This document shows, piece after piece, positions 12,440-21,717 of a DNA stretch of 64,000 nucleotides. Position 1 is the stretch's first letter. Every line of letters begins with the position of its first letter. The stretch is from Marinobacter profundi (GTDB lineage: Bacteria > Pseudomonadota > Gammaproteobacteria > Pseudomonadales > Oleiphilaceae). Both the position numbers and the translations under genes were made by a program. The notes under the pieces are model-generated. The model saw nothing but the letters and a program-made list of their open reading frames with translations, was not told where the DNA came from and made no database searches. The stretch covers positions 124,001-188,000 of the forward strand of contig NZ_KZ319370.1 in NCBI RefSeq assembly GCF_002744715.1. Reading direction: 5' to 3'.

Positions 12440-13459
12440 ATGAGGAAACTGCTGTACGCTCTGGCAGCTTGCATGCTGCTGTTAACTTCCTGGGCCCAGG
12501 CTGCCCCGGAACTGCGGTCCGATCATCCCGAGCGTTACACTGTCGTAAAGGGTGATACCCTGTGGGATATCTCATCCCGCTTTCTCAACAACCCGTGGTA
12601 CTGGCCTGAAATCTGGCACGTCAATCCGCAGGTTCGCAATCCTCACCTGATCTATCCGGGGGATGTGCTTGCACTGGTATACATTGACGGCAAGCCGCGG
12701 GTGACCAAGGTCAGCCGTTCCAACGATGTGGTCCGGCTGTCGCCCCAGATTCGCTCCGAAGCGCTGGACACGCCGATTCCGGCAATTCCGCTGGATGCCA
12801 TCAACAGCTTCCTGTCGGATACCCGGATTGTCGATCCGGCCGAGTTCGAAGGCGCCCCCTACGTGCTGGAAGGTGAGGACAGCCGCATCATCACCGGCGC
12901 CGGGGACCGGGTCTATGCCCGCGGCGAGAAGCCGGCGGACAAGGTGGGCGTGTTCCGCCGCAGCAAGAGCTTCATGGATCCGGACACCGGCGAATTCCTG
13001 GGCCTGGAAGCCCGCAGCATTGCCCGCGGCGAGATTCGTGCCGAGGATGGTGAAGTGCTGACTGTGGGCCTGACCCGCTCCAGCGAAGAAGTGCGGATTG
13101 GCGACCGTCTGCTGGTCAGTGAAGATCAGCCGATCAACGCCAGCTTCACTCCGAGTTCACCGGCGAGCGAAATTTCCGGAACCATGATTTCCGTGGAAGA
13201 CGGTGTCAGCCAGATCGGCCAGTACGACGTGGTTGCGATCAACCGTGGTGAACGCGAGGGCCTGGTACCGGGCAACGTACTGGCGGTTTACCGCAGTGGC
13301 AACGTCGCACGTGATCCGGTCACCAACGAGGCGATTCAGCTGCCCTCCGAGCGCGCCGGCTTGCTGATGGTCTTCAAGACCTACGAGAAGATGAGCTACG
13401 GCCTGATTCTCAGCGCGACCCGTCCGCTGTCGCTGGGCGATACGGTCCGTAACCCCTGA
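12440..13459 (+). CDS. LysM-domain exported peptidoglycan-binding protein
   Basis: A 339-residue envelope protein. It has a signal peptide (MRKLLYALAACMLLLTSWAQA) and one LysM domain at about residues 34-84 (YTVVKGDTLWDISSRFLNNP.YWPEIWHVN), which binds glycan in peptidoglycan. The remaining 250 residues have no catalytic motif that I recognise. The gene sits next to dprA and def as in Pseudomonas (PA0020 type) and other gammaproteobacteria. Its role in cell wall maintenance is inferred from the domain. Confidence 0.9.
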   Translation: MRKLLYALAACMLLLTSWAQAAPELRSDHPERYTVVKGDTLWDISSRFLNNPWYWPEIWHVNPQVRNPHLIYPGDVLALVYIDGKPRVTKVSRSNDVVRLSPQIRSEALDTPIPAIPLDAINSFLSDTRIVDPAEFEGAPYVLEGEDSRIITGAGDRVYARGEKPADKVGVFRRSKSFMDPDTGEFLGLEARSIARGEIRAEDGEVLTVGLTRSSEEVRIGDRLLVSEDQPINASFTPSSPASEISGTMISVEDGVSQIGQYDVVAINRGEREGLVPGNVLAVYRSGNVARDPVTNEAIQLPSERAGLLMVFKTYEKMSYGLILSATRPLSLGDTVRNP

Positions 13460-13493
13460 GGCTGACATCCGGTCGTGTTGACCGGGTGAGCGC

Positions 13494-13530
13494 AAACGGG
13501 AGTCCGGCAGCCGCCGGCTCCCGTTTTTTT
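13494..13530 (+). terminator. Rho-independent terminator of the LysM gene
   Basis: Stem AAACGGGAG / CTCCCGTTT extended inside by CCGGC / GCCGG with a single bulged T and an AGCC loop, followed by a T-run. It begins 35 nt after the stop codon. Confidence 0.93.
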
Positions 13531-13611
13531 GTGGCATAATCTGCCGCTTCGTTCCCGCTGCCGCCATGGCAGGGTTCGCCAGGATGGCGACGTTCGACAA
13601 GGACTGTTTTG

Positions 13612-14922
13612 ATGATCCCAGATACTCCCTGCCCGCCGCCGGGCGCCGATCTGTTCAGTTCCGCTACCGGAACCTGGCTATTACTGTCACGTTTGCCCCG
13701 TTTTCGCACCCGCCGGCGCCAGGCGGTGCTCGAGCAGTTTGGCAGCCTGCCTGCCCTGCTTGACCAGGGCTACGCCACGCTGCGGGCCGCCGGCCTGGAG
13801 CCGCAAACCTGCGATGCGGTGCGAGCCTGGCAGCAGCGGGATCTCGGCCATCCGCTGATTGCCGCAGTTGCCGCCATCCGCCAGGGCTGTATCGACCGGC
13901 AGATCGGGCTGATGACCTGGGACGATACCGACTACCCGGAACCCCTGCGTCACATCCACGATGCCCCGTTGCTGCTGTACCTGAAAGGCAACCGTGACCT
14001 GCTGGGCCTTGACCAGATCGGCATTGTCGGCAGCCGCAATGCCAGTCGAACCGGGCTTGACCATGCCCGTCGTTTTGCCGCCGCCCTCGGCGACGCAGGC
14101 TACCTCGTCACCAGCGGCCTCGCCCTCGGTGTCGACGGTGCCGCCCACGCCGGTGCCCTCGATGCCGGGCATCCGACGGTGGCGGTGATCGGTACCGGGG
14201 TGGATGTGCCCTACCCCCACCAGCACCGCGCCCTGGCCGAGCGCATCATCGCCAACGGCGTACTGGTATCGGAACTGCCGCCCGGTACCCGGCCCCGCGC
14301 GGCGCATTTTCCCCAGCGTAACCGGATAATCAGCGGACTCAGCCGTGGCGTGCTGGTGGTGGAGGCCGGGCTGAAAAGCGGTTCGCTGATTACCGCCCGC
14401 CTGGCGCTGGAACAGGGGCGTGAGGTGTTTGCCATTCCCGGTTCCCTGCACAATCCGCTGGCCCGGGGCTGTCATGACCTGATTCGCCAGGGTGCCCGGT
14501 TGGTGGAGACCGTCGCCGATATCAGCGAGGAGCTGGCGGGCTGGTGGTGCGCGGGAGAGCGGGCGGCAACGCCGGCGGAATTACGCCGCCGGCCGGCACC
14601 CCATACACCAGCACCCCTTGCACCAGCACCCCTTGCACCAGCAGCTCTTGCACCAGCACCCCGCAACGCCGCGCGATCACAACCCTGTGCACCGGTCGCC
14701 GTTGCTACCCCGCAGGTGCCGTCGCCCCCGGCCCTTGCTACGGCCAGTCTGGACAAGCGGGAAATCGCTGTGCTGGAGGCTTTAGGGTATGATCCGTTGT
14801 CAACGGATGATCTGTGTGCCGCCACCGGTCTGCCCCCGGCCCAGTTGATGCAGTCGTTGTTGCTGCTCGAGCTGCAGGGCCTGGTTGTCTCTGCTCCGGG
14901 GGGCTTTCAGCGTATGCCCTGA
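13612..14922 (+). CDS. dprA: DNA processing protein DprA
   Basis: DprA/Smf binds incoming single-stranded DNA and loads RecA during natural transformation. The 436-residue protein has an N-terminal helical region, the Rossmann-like DprA core (GIVGSRNASRTG, SGLALGVDGAAHAGAL, FPQRNRIISGLSRGVLVVEA, SGSLITARLALEQGREVFAIPG) and a C-terminal winged helix (about 375-436). ATG 13612 was chosen over an in-frame TTG 3 nt upstream; AAGGA sits 7 nt before it. The linker between core and winged helix carries an Ala/Pro-rich stretch encoded by a 15-bp tandem repeat. Confidence 0.96.
   Translation: MIPDTPCPPPGADLFSSATGTWLLLSRLPRFRTRRRQAVLEQFGSLPALLDQGYATLRAAGLEPQTCDAVRAWQQRDLGHPLIAAVAAIRQGCIDRQIGLMTWDDTDYPEPLRHIHDAPLLLYLKGNRDLLGLDQIGIVGSRNASRTGLDHARRFAAALGDAGYLVTSGLALGVDGAAHAGALDAGHPTVAVIGTGVDVPYPHQHRALAERIIANGVLVSELPPGTRPRAAHFPQRNRIISGLSRGVLVVEAGLKSGSLITARLALEQGREVFAIPGSLHNPLARGCHDLIRQGARLVETVADISEELAGWWCAGERAATPAELRRRPAPHTPAPLAPAPLAPAALAPAPRNAARSQPCAPVAVATPQVPSPPALATASLDKREIAVLEALGYDPLSTDDLCAATGLPPAQLMQSLLLLELQGLVVSAPGGFQRMP
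14606..14662. repeat. 15-bp tandem repeat in the dprA linker
   Basis: About 3.8 copies of CACCAGCACCCCTTG (14606-14620, 14621-14635, 14636-14650 with two changes, partial 14651-14662). It encodes a repeated APLAP-type peptide. The unit length is a multiple of three, so gain or loss would keep the frame. Confidence 0.92.
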
Positions 14923-14969
14923 TGGTGCGGCCGGTCATCACTTCCGATCTGAACAAGCCATGAGACACC

Positions 14970-15545
14970 ATGACTGACACTGCTGCTGTACTGTCTGACT
15001 GGCAGTTACACTGTGCCCGGCGAACGGTTGCCGCCGGCGGTGTAATTGCCTATCCCACCGAGGCCGTCTGGGGCCTGGGGTGCGACCCCTGGAACCAGGC
15101 CGCGGTGGAGCGCATTCTGACGCTGAAACAGCGTCCGGTGGAAAAGGGCGTTATCCTGGTGGCGGCCTCGGTGGCGCAGGTCCGCTTTTTGCTGGATCCG
15201 CTGCCGGTTGCACTCCAGGAACAGGCCCTGCAGCACTGGCCGGGGCCGGTAACCTGCCTGTTGCCCGATATCCACCACCAGATTCCCCGCTGGGTGCGCG
15301 GTCGCCATGACTCGATTGCGGTGCGGGTGAGTGGCCATCCGGTAGTACGGGCGCTGTGCGAGGCGGTGGGCCATCCGCTGGTGTCCACCTCCTGTAATCC
15401 GGCTGGCCGGCCGCCTGCCCGGCATGCGTGGCAGGTTCGCAAGTATTTCGGCGACCAACTCGACTGGCTGGTGCCCGGTGCCCTTGGCGGCAACCGGCAG
15501 CCCAGCCGGATCCTCGATATCGCGACCGGCCAGCGCCTGCGTTAG
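14970..15545 (+). CDS. tsaC: Threonylcarbamoyl-AMP synthase (short TsaC type)
   Basis: Makes threonylcarbamoyl-AMP from threonine, bicarbonate and ATP, the first step of t6A modification at position 37 of ANN-decoding tRNAs. The 191-residue YrdC-like protein lacks the extra Sua5 domain. Visible features are GGVIAYPTEAVWGLGCDP at residues 23-40, LKQRPVEKGVILVA with the conserved KxR, and VSTSCNPAGRPPA in place of the usual SxSAN motif. It lies between dprA and hemF, as in Pseudomonas but without the qor gene found there. Confidence 0.93.
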   Translation: MTDTAAVLSDWQLHCARRTVAAGGVIAYPTEAVWGLGCDPWNQAAVERILTLKQRPVEKGVILVAASVAQVRFLLDPLPVALQEQALQHWPGPVTCLLPDIHHQIPRWVRGRHDSIAVRVSGHPVVRALCEAVGHPLVSTSCNPAGRPPARHAWQVRKYFGDQLDWLVPGALGGNRQPSRILDIATGQRLR

Positions 15546-15552
15546 CAACTAG

Positions 15553-17312
<1,760 letters not shown>

Positions 17313-17358
17313 TCACAGCCGGGCTTATGCCTGGCTGGCAGAAGCTCAGGCTGAATTT

Positions 17359-17390
17359 GTATAACTTAAGGTTTTTCAAAAAGTTATACT
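17359..17390 (+). promoter_or_regulatory. Promoter with overlapping inverted repeat before the PA4642-type gene
   Basis: A 9-bp inverted repeat (GTATAACTT 17359-17367, AAGTTATAC 17381-17389) overlaps a good -10 box, TATACT 17385-17390. The ATG is 42 nt further on. The repeat covers the -35 to -10 zone and could be a repressor operator or a DNA-level hairpin. Confidence 0.45.
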
Positions 17391-17431
17391 CTTTGCCCCG
17401 TTAAATCAGCAACGACAGGACACGAGTAGCC

Positions 17432-17746
17432 ATGAGCGGACCGGAAAAACCCAAGGTAATCGGTGAGGAATGGAGTGATGAGCGGGTGCGCAGTTTCCTG
17501 GCCATCACTCCGTATGATGCGTCCGAGAACCCGGACTACCACGTCATGCTTAAGGCCTACCACGCCATGCGGGCCGAGGATTTCCAGCGCTTTATCAGCT
17601 TCTTCGTCGCAGAAGGGCGCGACCTGAATGCCGTCAACGGCCAGGGTGAAACCATCCTTGATCTGATCGCCGGTCACCGCCGCAGCGAGGCCTATGCCGA
17701 GGCACTGGTGCAGGCCGGTGCGGTCACCGCCGCGGCCGGACATTGA
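17432..17746 (+). CDS. PA4642-family small protein
   Basis: A 104-residue soluble protein with no signal peptide. The pattern GEEWSDERVRSFL..., NPDYHVMLKAYHAMRAEDFQRF, FFVAEGRDLNAVNGQGETILDLIAGHRRSEAYAEAL resembles the Pseudomonas PA4642 family; the second half looks like a single ankyrin-type repeat (NAVNGQGETILDLIAGHR). The function is unknown. It is monocistronic, downstream of aroE and convergent with hsp20. Confidence 0.75.
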   Translation: MSGPEKPKVIGEEWSDERVRSFLAITPYDASENPDYHVMLKAYHAMRAEDFQRFISFFVAEGRDLNAVNGQGETILDLIAGHRRSEAYAEALVQAGAVTAAAGH

Positions 17747-17788
17747 GATCCGGCCACGGGGCGGTCGTTCCGGCACGGCCTTGGGGCA

Positions 17789-18244
17789 TCACTCCACCTT
17801 GACTTCGATGGCTTTCGGCTCCCTGGGTTCTGACTTCTTCAGTTCCAGCGACAGGACTCCGTTCTTGAAGGAGGCCTTCACGCTGCCCTCATCCACATTG
17901 TCCGGCAGGGTGAAGCGGCGCAGGAAGCTGCCGTAGAAACGCTCGATCCGGTGATGCTTTTTGTCTTTGGTTTCTTCTTCCTGTTTCCGTTCCCCTTCGA
18001 TGGTCAGTACACCGTCGTGCACGGTCACCTTGACGTCATCCCGGGTCATCCCGGGCAGTTCGGCATCGATCGTGAAGCCGTCTTTGGACTCTTTGATGTC
18101 CACCGCCGGCGCCCAGTCGCTACGACGGAACAGGTCTTTGCTCTCGCCGGCTCCCTGGGAGCGGGACAGTCCAAAAAACCGGTTGTAGCGGTCCATCATC
18201 TCTTCGAAATCGCTGACGGGATTCCAGCGGGTCAGATTGCTCAT
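17789..18244 (-). CDS. Hsp20 / alpha-crystallin small heat shock protein
   Basis: An ATP-independent holdase of 151 residues. The alpha-crystallin domain spans about residues 45-145 (WAPAVDIKESKDGFTIDAEL, VHDGVLTIEGER, and the closing FKNGVLSLELKK). The N-terminal arm contains FEEMMDRYNRFFGL. The C-terminal tail lacks a clear IxI motif. AAGGAGGAG sits just before the start. A plausible sigma-32 promoter lies about 115-140 nt upstream, so heat induction is likely. Confidence 0.94.
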   Translation of the reverse strand: MSNLTRWNPVSDFEEMMDRYNRFFGLSRSQGAGESKDLFRRSDWAPAVDIKESKDGFTIDAELPGMTRDDVKVTVHDGVLTIEGERKQEEETKDKKHHRIERFYGSFLRRFTLPDNVDEGSVKASFKNGVLSLELKKSEPREPKAIEVKVE

Positions 18245-18357
18245 AGGAAACTCCTCCTTAACGAACCTGAAATCAGTGGTGAGATCAGCTTCGTTCGCGG
18301 AACAGCTCCATCGCGGTGGCGCCAGCCGGATGGGTATCCGTGAACTGCTGCTTAAGG

Positions 18358-18387
18358 AAATGTAGGTGCCGATGGTGGAATTTCAAC
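18358..18387 (-). promoter_or_regulatory. Candidate sigma-32 heat-shock promoter of hsp20
   Basis: On the minus strand GTTGAAA (18381-18387) is followed after 15 bp by CTACATTT (18358-18365). The sigma-32 consensus is CTTGAAA-N(11-16)-CCCCATNT, so the -35 is nearly perfect and the -10 moderate. A 9-bp inverted repeat (CGATGGTGG / CCACCATCG, 18370-18395) overlaps it. The leader would be about 105 nt. Confidence 0.5.
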
Positions 18388-18450
18388 CACCATCGCGACA
18401 AGCTTTGACCTGCATCAGGTTTGACCCGGGGCCGCGGAGGAATGGTCGGA

Positions 18451-19002
18451 TCAGCTGTTGTTACCAGCCGCCTCGGCCAGGTACTGGTCTTTCAGCCGGA
18501 CATAATTCGCCGCCGTGTAGCGGAAGAACGTGCGCTCGTTGTCGGTCAGCGGCCGCGCCTTCTTGCAGGGTGAACCGACGTAGAGGTGGCCAGACTCCAG
18601 CCGTTTGCCAGGCGGTACCAGGCAGCCAGCTCCGACAATCACCTCGTCCTCGACCACCGCGCCATCCATGATCACCGAGGCCATGCCTATCAGTACCCGG
18701 CTGCCGATGGTGCAGCCGTGAAGCAGGGCCTTGTGGCCGACCGTCACGTCATCGCCGAGGACGAGCGGCCAGCCGCCCGGGTTGAAATCGCTGGCATGGG
18801 TGATATGGAGTACCGAGCCGTCCTGGATGCTGCAGCGGTCGCCGATGCGAATCCGGTGCATGTCACCCCGCACCACGGTCATCGGCCAGATCGAGCAGTC
18901 GGCGCCGGTTTCGACATCACCGATCACCACGGCGCTGGGGTCGATCCAGCTGCGCGCGCCGAAGTGTGGCGTGATACCCTTGTGAGTGCGTACATTCGTC
19001 AT
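18451..19002 (-). CDS. yrdA: Gamma-carbonic anhydrase family protein (YrdA type)
   Basis: A left-handed beta-helix hexapeptide-repeat protein of 183 residues. Repeats run through PSAVVIGDVETGADCSIWPMTV, IRIGDRCSIQDGSVLH and VIVGAGCLVPPGKRL. Metal ligand histidines appear in VLHITH and TVGHKALLHGC, as in YrdA/CaiE/Cam proteins. Carbonic anhydrase activity has not been shown for many YrdA members, so the enzymatic role is uncertain. It is divergent from prlC, the same arrangement as in Pseudomonas (PA0066-PA0067). Confidence 0.92.
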   Translation of the reverse strand: MTNVRTHKGITPHFGARSWIDPSAVVIGDVETGADCSIWPMTVVRGDMHRIRIGDRCSIQDGSVLHITHASDFNPGGWPLVLGDDVTVGHKALLHGCTIGSRVLIGMASVIMDGAVVEDEVIVGAGCLVPPGKRLESGHLYVGSPCKKARPLTDNERTFFRYTAANYVRLKDQYLAEAAGNNS

Positions 19003-19040
19003 TACATATACCTTTCAGGTGAACAGTTTTCTGGAGTCAG

Positions 19041-19150
19041 GAGTCTCCGGGTGAGGGCTTTCCGAAACACGCTCAAGCATATCCATGTGACGCTTGGGCT
19101 CCGCCATCCATGGCTCCGCACAGTTTCGGAAAGCCCTCACCCGAAGACTC
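19041..19150 (+). repeat. Structured dispersed hairpin element, copy A
   Basis: Inverted arms 19041-19068 and 19123-19150 pair over 28 bp with one mismatch and end at the loop side in GAAAC / GTTTC. The 54-nt loop holds a core that recurs in copy B (62601-62710, opposite strand): the last 42 nt match at 41 positions. Inside the core are two short hairpin-like units, each centred on ATCCAT, including GCCATCCATGGC, and a repeated GGCTCCGC. It lies between the divergent genes yrdA and prlC. I do not recognise the family. Confidence 0.9.
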
Positions 19151-19208
19151 CCCCGGCACCGGAGTTGCCTGAAACTACCTTATCCATAGACAGCTGAGAA
19201 GGGGACCT

Positions 19209-21254
19209 ATGAATAACCCGTTACTGACCAACGAGCTTTTGCCGCGCTTCGACCACGTGCGTACCGAGCACATGGAGACGGCCATTGACCAGATACTCAG
19301 TGATAACCGGGTCCAGATTGCCAGCCTTGCCCGGCAGGATGATCCCGACTGGGATACCCTGGTGCAGCCGATGCAGGCGCTGGAAGACCGCCTCAGTAAT
19401 GCCTGGTCGGTGATCTCCCACCTGAACGGGGTGATGAACAGTGACGACCTGCGCAAGGTGTACAAGAACTGCCTCGAAAAACTGACCGAATACAGCACCG
19501 AGCTGAGCCAGAACGCGGAGCTGTGTGCGGCCTACAAGAAGCTGGCGGCACGACCGGACTTCGCCGGGCTCAGTGTGGCTCAGCGCAAGGCGGTGGAGAA
19601 CACCCTGCGGGATTTCCACCTGGGCGGTGTGGACCTGCCGGCGGACCAGAAAAAGCAGTATGCCGACCTGTCCCGGGAGTTGGCCGAACTGTCCAATCGT
19701 TTCAGCGATAACGTGCTGGATGCCACCCAGCACTGGTACAAGCAGATCACCGACGTGAACGAACTGTCCGGTTTGCCCGAAACCGCCCTCGAAGGGGCCC
19801 GCCAGGCTGCCCGGCAGCGGGAGCTGGACGGCTACGTTATCACCCTGGATTTCCCCAGCTTCCACCCGGTAATGACCTACTGTGACAACCGTGAGCTGCG
19901 CCGGGAAGTCTACGAGGCCTTTGTCACCCGGGCCTCCGATCTGGGGCCGGACGGTGGCACCTGGGACAATACCCCGGTGATGGCGGAGATTCTCAAGCGC
20001 CGCCATGCCCTGGCGCAGCTGCTCGGTTTCAATAACTACGCCGAACGCTCGCTGGCCACCAAAATGGCTCGCAGTGTCGACGAGGTGCTCGGATTCCTCA
20101 ATGAACTGGCCAGCAAATCCCGGCCGGTGGCCCAGCAGGAAGTGGCGGAACTCCAGGCCTTCGCCCGTGACAACCACGGCGTGGCCGAGCTGGAAGCCTG
20201 GGACATCGGCTACTACAGCGAAAAACTGCGCCAGCAGCGATACGACATCTCCCCCGAAACCCTGCGGCCCTGGTTCCCCGTCGATCGGGTGGTTCCGGGC
20301 CTGTTTGCGGTTGCGGAGAAACTGTTCGATGTGCAGATCGAGGCGCGGCCAGACGTGGAAACCTGGCACCCGGATGCCACCGCCTATCGCATCAGCCGTC
20401 ACGGCGAGCCGGTCGCCTGGTTCTACCTGGACCTCTATGCCCGTCAGGGCAAGCGTGGCGGAGCCTGGATGGCCGATTGCCGGGTACGCTGGCGTAACCA
20501 GCGGGGCCAACTGCAGTTACCGGTGGCCTTCCTGACCTGTAACTTCACCCCGCCGGTAAATGGCAAGCCGTCGCTGCTGACCCATGATGAGGTGACCACC
20601 CTGTTTCACGAGTTCGGCCACGGTCTGCATCACATGCTGACCCAGGTCGAGGTACTCGATGTGTCCGGTATCAACGGCGTGGCCTGGGACGCCGTGGAGC
20701 TGCCCAGTCAGTTCCTCGAAAACTGGTGCTGGAACCCGGAGTCCCTGGCGCTGATTGCCGCGCACCATGAAACCGGTGAGCCGCTGCCGGAGGACCTGCT
20801 GCAGAAACTGCTGGCCGCCAAGAACTTCCAGTCCGGCATGGCGATGGTGCGGCAGCTGGAGTTCTCCCTGTTCGATTTCCGCCTGCACGCCGAGTTCACC
20901 CCGCAGGCGCCCACCAACCCGCTGGACATGCACCGCCAGGTCCGCAGCGAGATTGCGGTGGTGAAATCACCGGAGTTCAACAGGTTCCCCAACGCCTTTT
21001 CCCACATTTTTGCCGGCGGCTACGCGGCGGGCTACTACAGCTACAAGTGGGCCGAGGTGCTGGCGGCGGATGCGTTCTCCCTGTTTGAGGAACGGGGCAT
21101 TTTCGATCCGGAAACCGGCCATGCCTTCCTGCATAACATTCTGGAGAAAGGCGGGTCACAGGAGCCGATGGAACTGTTCAAGGCATTCCGCGGCCGCGAG
21201 CCGGCCGTGGACGCATTGTTGAAACAATCCGGCATCACGGACGAAGCCGCCTGA
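19209..21254 (+). CDS. prlC: Oligopeptidase A (M3 metallopeptidase)
   Basis: Cytoplasmic zinc peptidase that degrades short peptides, including cleaved signal peptides. The 681-residue length is typical. The zinc site HEFGHGLHHML is at residues 467-477 (HExxH 467-471), with the third ligand Glu in WDAVELPSQFLENW. The C-terminal part has FSHIFAGGYAAGYYSYKWAEVLAADAF, a family signature. AGAAGGGG lies just before the start. yheV follows after about 58 nt, an arrangement shared with E. coli-like and Pseudomonas genomes. Confidence 0.97.
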   Translation: MNNPLLTNELLPRFDHVRTEHMETAIDQILSDNRVQIASLARQDDPDWDTLVQPMQALEDRLSNAWSVISHLNGVMNSDDLRKVYKNCLEKLTEYSTELSQNAELCAAYKKLAARPDFAGLSVAQRKAVENTLRDFHLGGVDLPADQKKQYADLSRELAELSNRFSDNVLDATQHWYKQITDVNELSGLPETALEGARQAARQRELDGYVITLDFPSFHPVMTYCDNRELRREVYEAFVTRASDLGPDGGTWDNTPVMAEILKRRHALAQLLGFNNYAERSLATKMARSVDEVLGFLNELASKSRPVAQQEVAELQAFARDNHGVAELEAWDIGYYSEKLRQQRYDISPETLRPWFPVDRVVPGLFAVAEKLFDVQIEARPDVETWHPDATAYRISRHGEPVAWFYLDLYARQGKRGGAWMADCRVRWRNQRGQLQLPVAFLTCNFTPPVNGKPSLLTHDEVTTLFHEFGHGLHHMLTQVEVLDVSGINGVAWDAVELPSQFLENWCWNPESLALIAAHHETGEPLPEDLLQKLLAAKNFQSGMAMVRQLEFSLFDFRLHAEFTPQAPTNPLDMHRQVRSEIAVVKSPEFNRFPNAFSHIFAGGYAAGYYSYKWAEVLAADAFSLFEERGIFDPETGHAFLHNILEKGGSQEPMELFKAFRGREPAVDALLKQSGITDEAA

Positions 21255-21312
21255 TGACAGGGCCCGGTCGCCGCTGTGGTGGCCGGGCCGGTACGACCTG
21301 GAGGTAATGAGG

Positions 21313-21561
21313 ATGGCGAGTCAAAAACGGTTTATCGCCGGTGCAGTGTGTCCCCGCTGCGCGGAGATGGACAAAATTGTGATGTTTACCACGGCCGACG
21401 GCCAGCAGGTGCGGGAATGTGTGGCATGCGGATTTTCCGATGCGCTGCAAGAGTCCGCGGATGCCACGCCGGAGCTGGAGACCCGGGTCAACAAGCGCAA
21501 GAACGAAGACGATCACACCGTCAAACAGGTGGTGTTCTTCAAAGCCGGTTCCGACGACTGA
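21313..21561 (+). CDS. yheV: YheV-family zinc-ribbon protein
   Basis: An 82-residue protein with two CxxC pairs (VCPRC and CVACGFSD), which should bind one zinc. The family is conserved next to prlC and has no known function. Two ATGs are possible: the one at 21307 is only 2 nt from GGAGG, whereas ATG 21313 has GGAGG at 8 nt, so the latter was used. The C-terminus is charged (RVNKRKNEDDHTVKQVVFF). Confidence 0.88.
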   Translation: MASQKRFIAGAVCPRCAEMDKIVMFTTADGQQVRECVACGFSDALQESADATPELETRVNKRKNEDDHTVKQVVFFKAGSDD

Positions 21562-21604
21562 GCTGAACGAGCTAAGCCCTCGAAGAACAAGCTCTCAAAG
21601 TGCC

Positions 21605-21670
21605 GGATGACGGGGGGTGTCAAAACAGTCAGGGAAACAAAGTTTCCCGTTTTGACACCCCCCGTCATCC
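21605..21670. repeat. Long nested hairpin between yheV and the antiporter gene
   Basis: Arms 21605-21626 and 21649-21670 are perfectly complementary over 22 bp and end at the loop in CAAAAC / GTTTTG. The 22-nt loop contains its own hairpin, GGGAAAC-AAA-GTTTCCC. It sits between convergent genes and may be a bidirectional terminator, though no T-run follows. The stem end resembles the elements at 19041 and 62601, but their shared core is absent. Confidence 0.85.
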
Positions 21671-21717
21671 CGCCCCCACTCCCGGCTCCAGTGACGGCAC
21701 TAAGCTACCGCCAAGAC

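Noticed and set aside
14606..14662. Tandem repeat considered as a CRISPR array
   Set aside because: The units are adjacent without spacers and lie inside dprA in frame.
21261..21289. 7-bp inverted repeat between prlC and yheV
   Set aside because: GGCCCGG/CCGGGCC is short, has a 15-nt loop and no T-run; expected by chance in GC-rich sequence.
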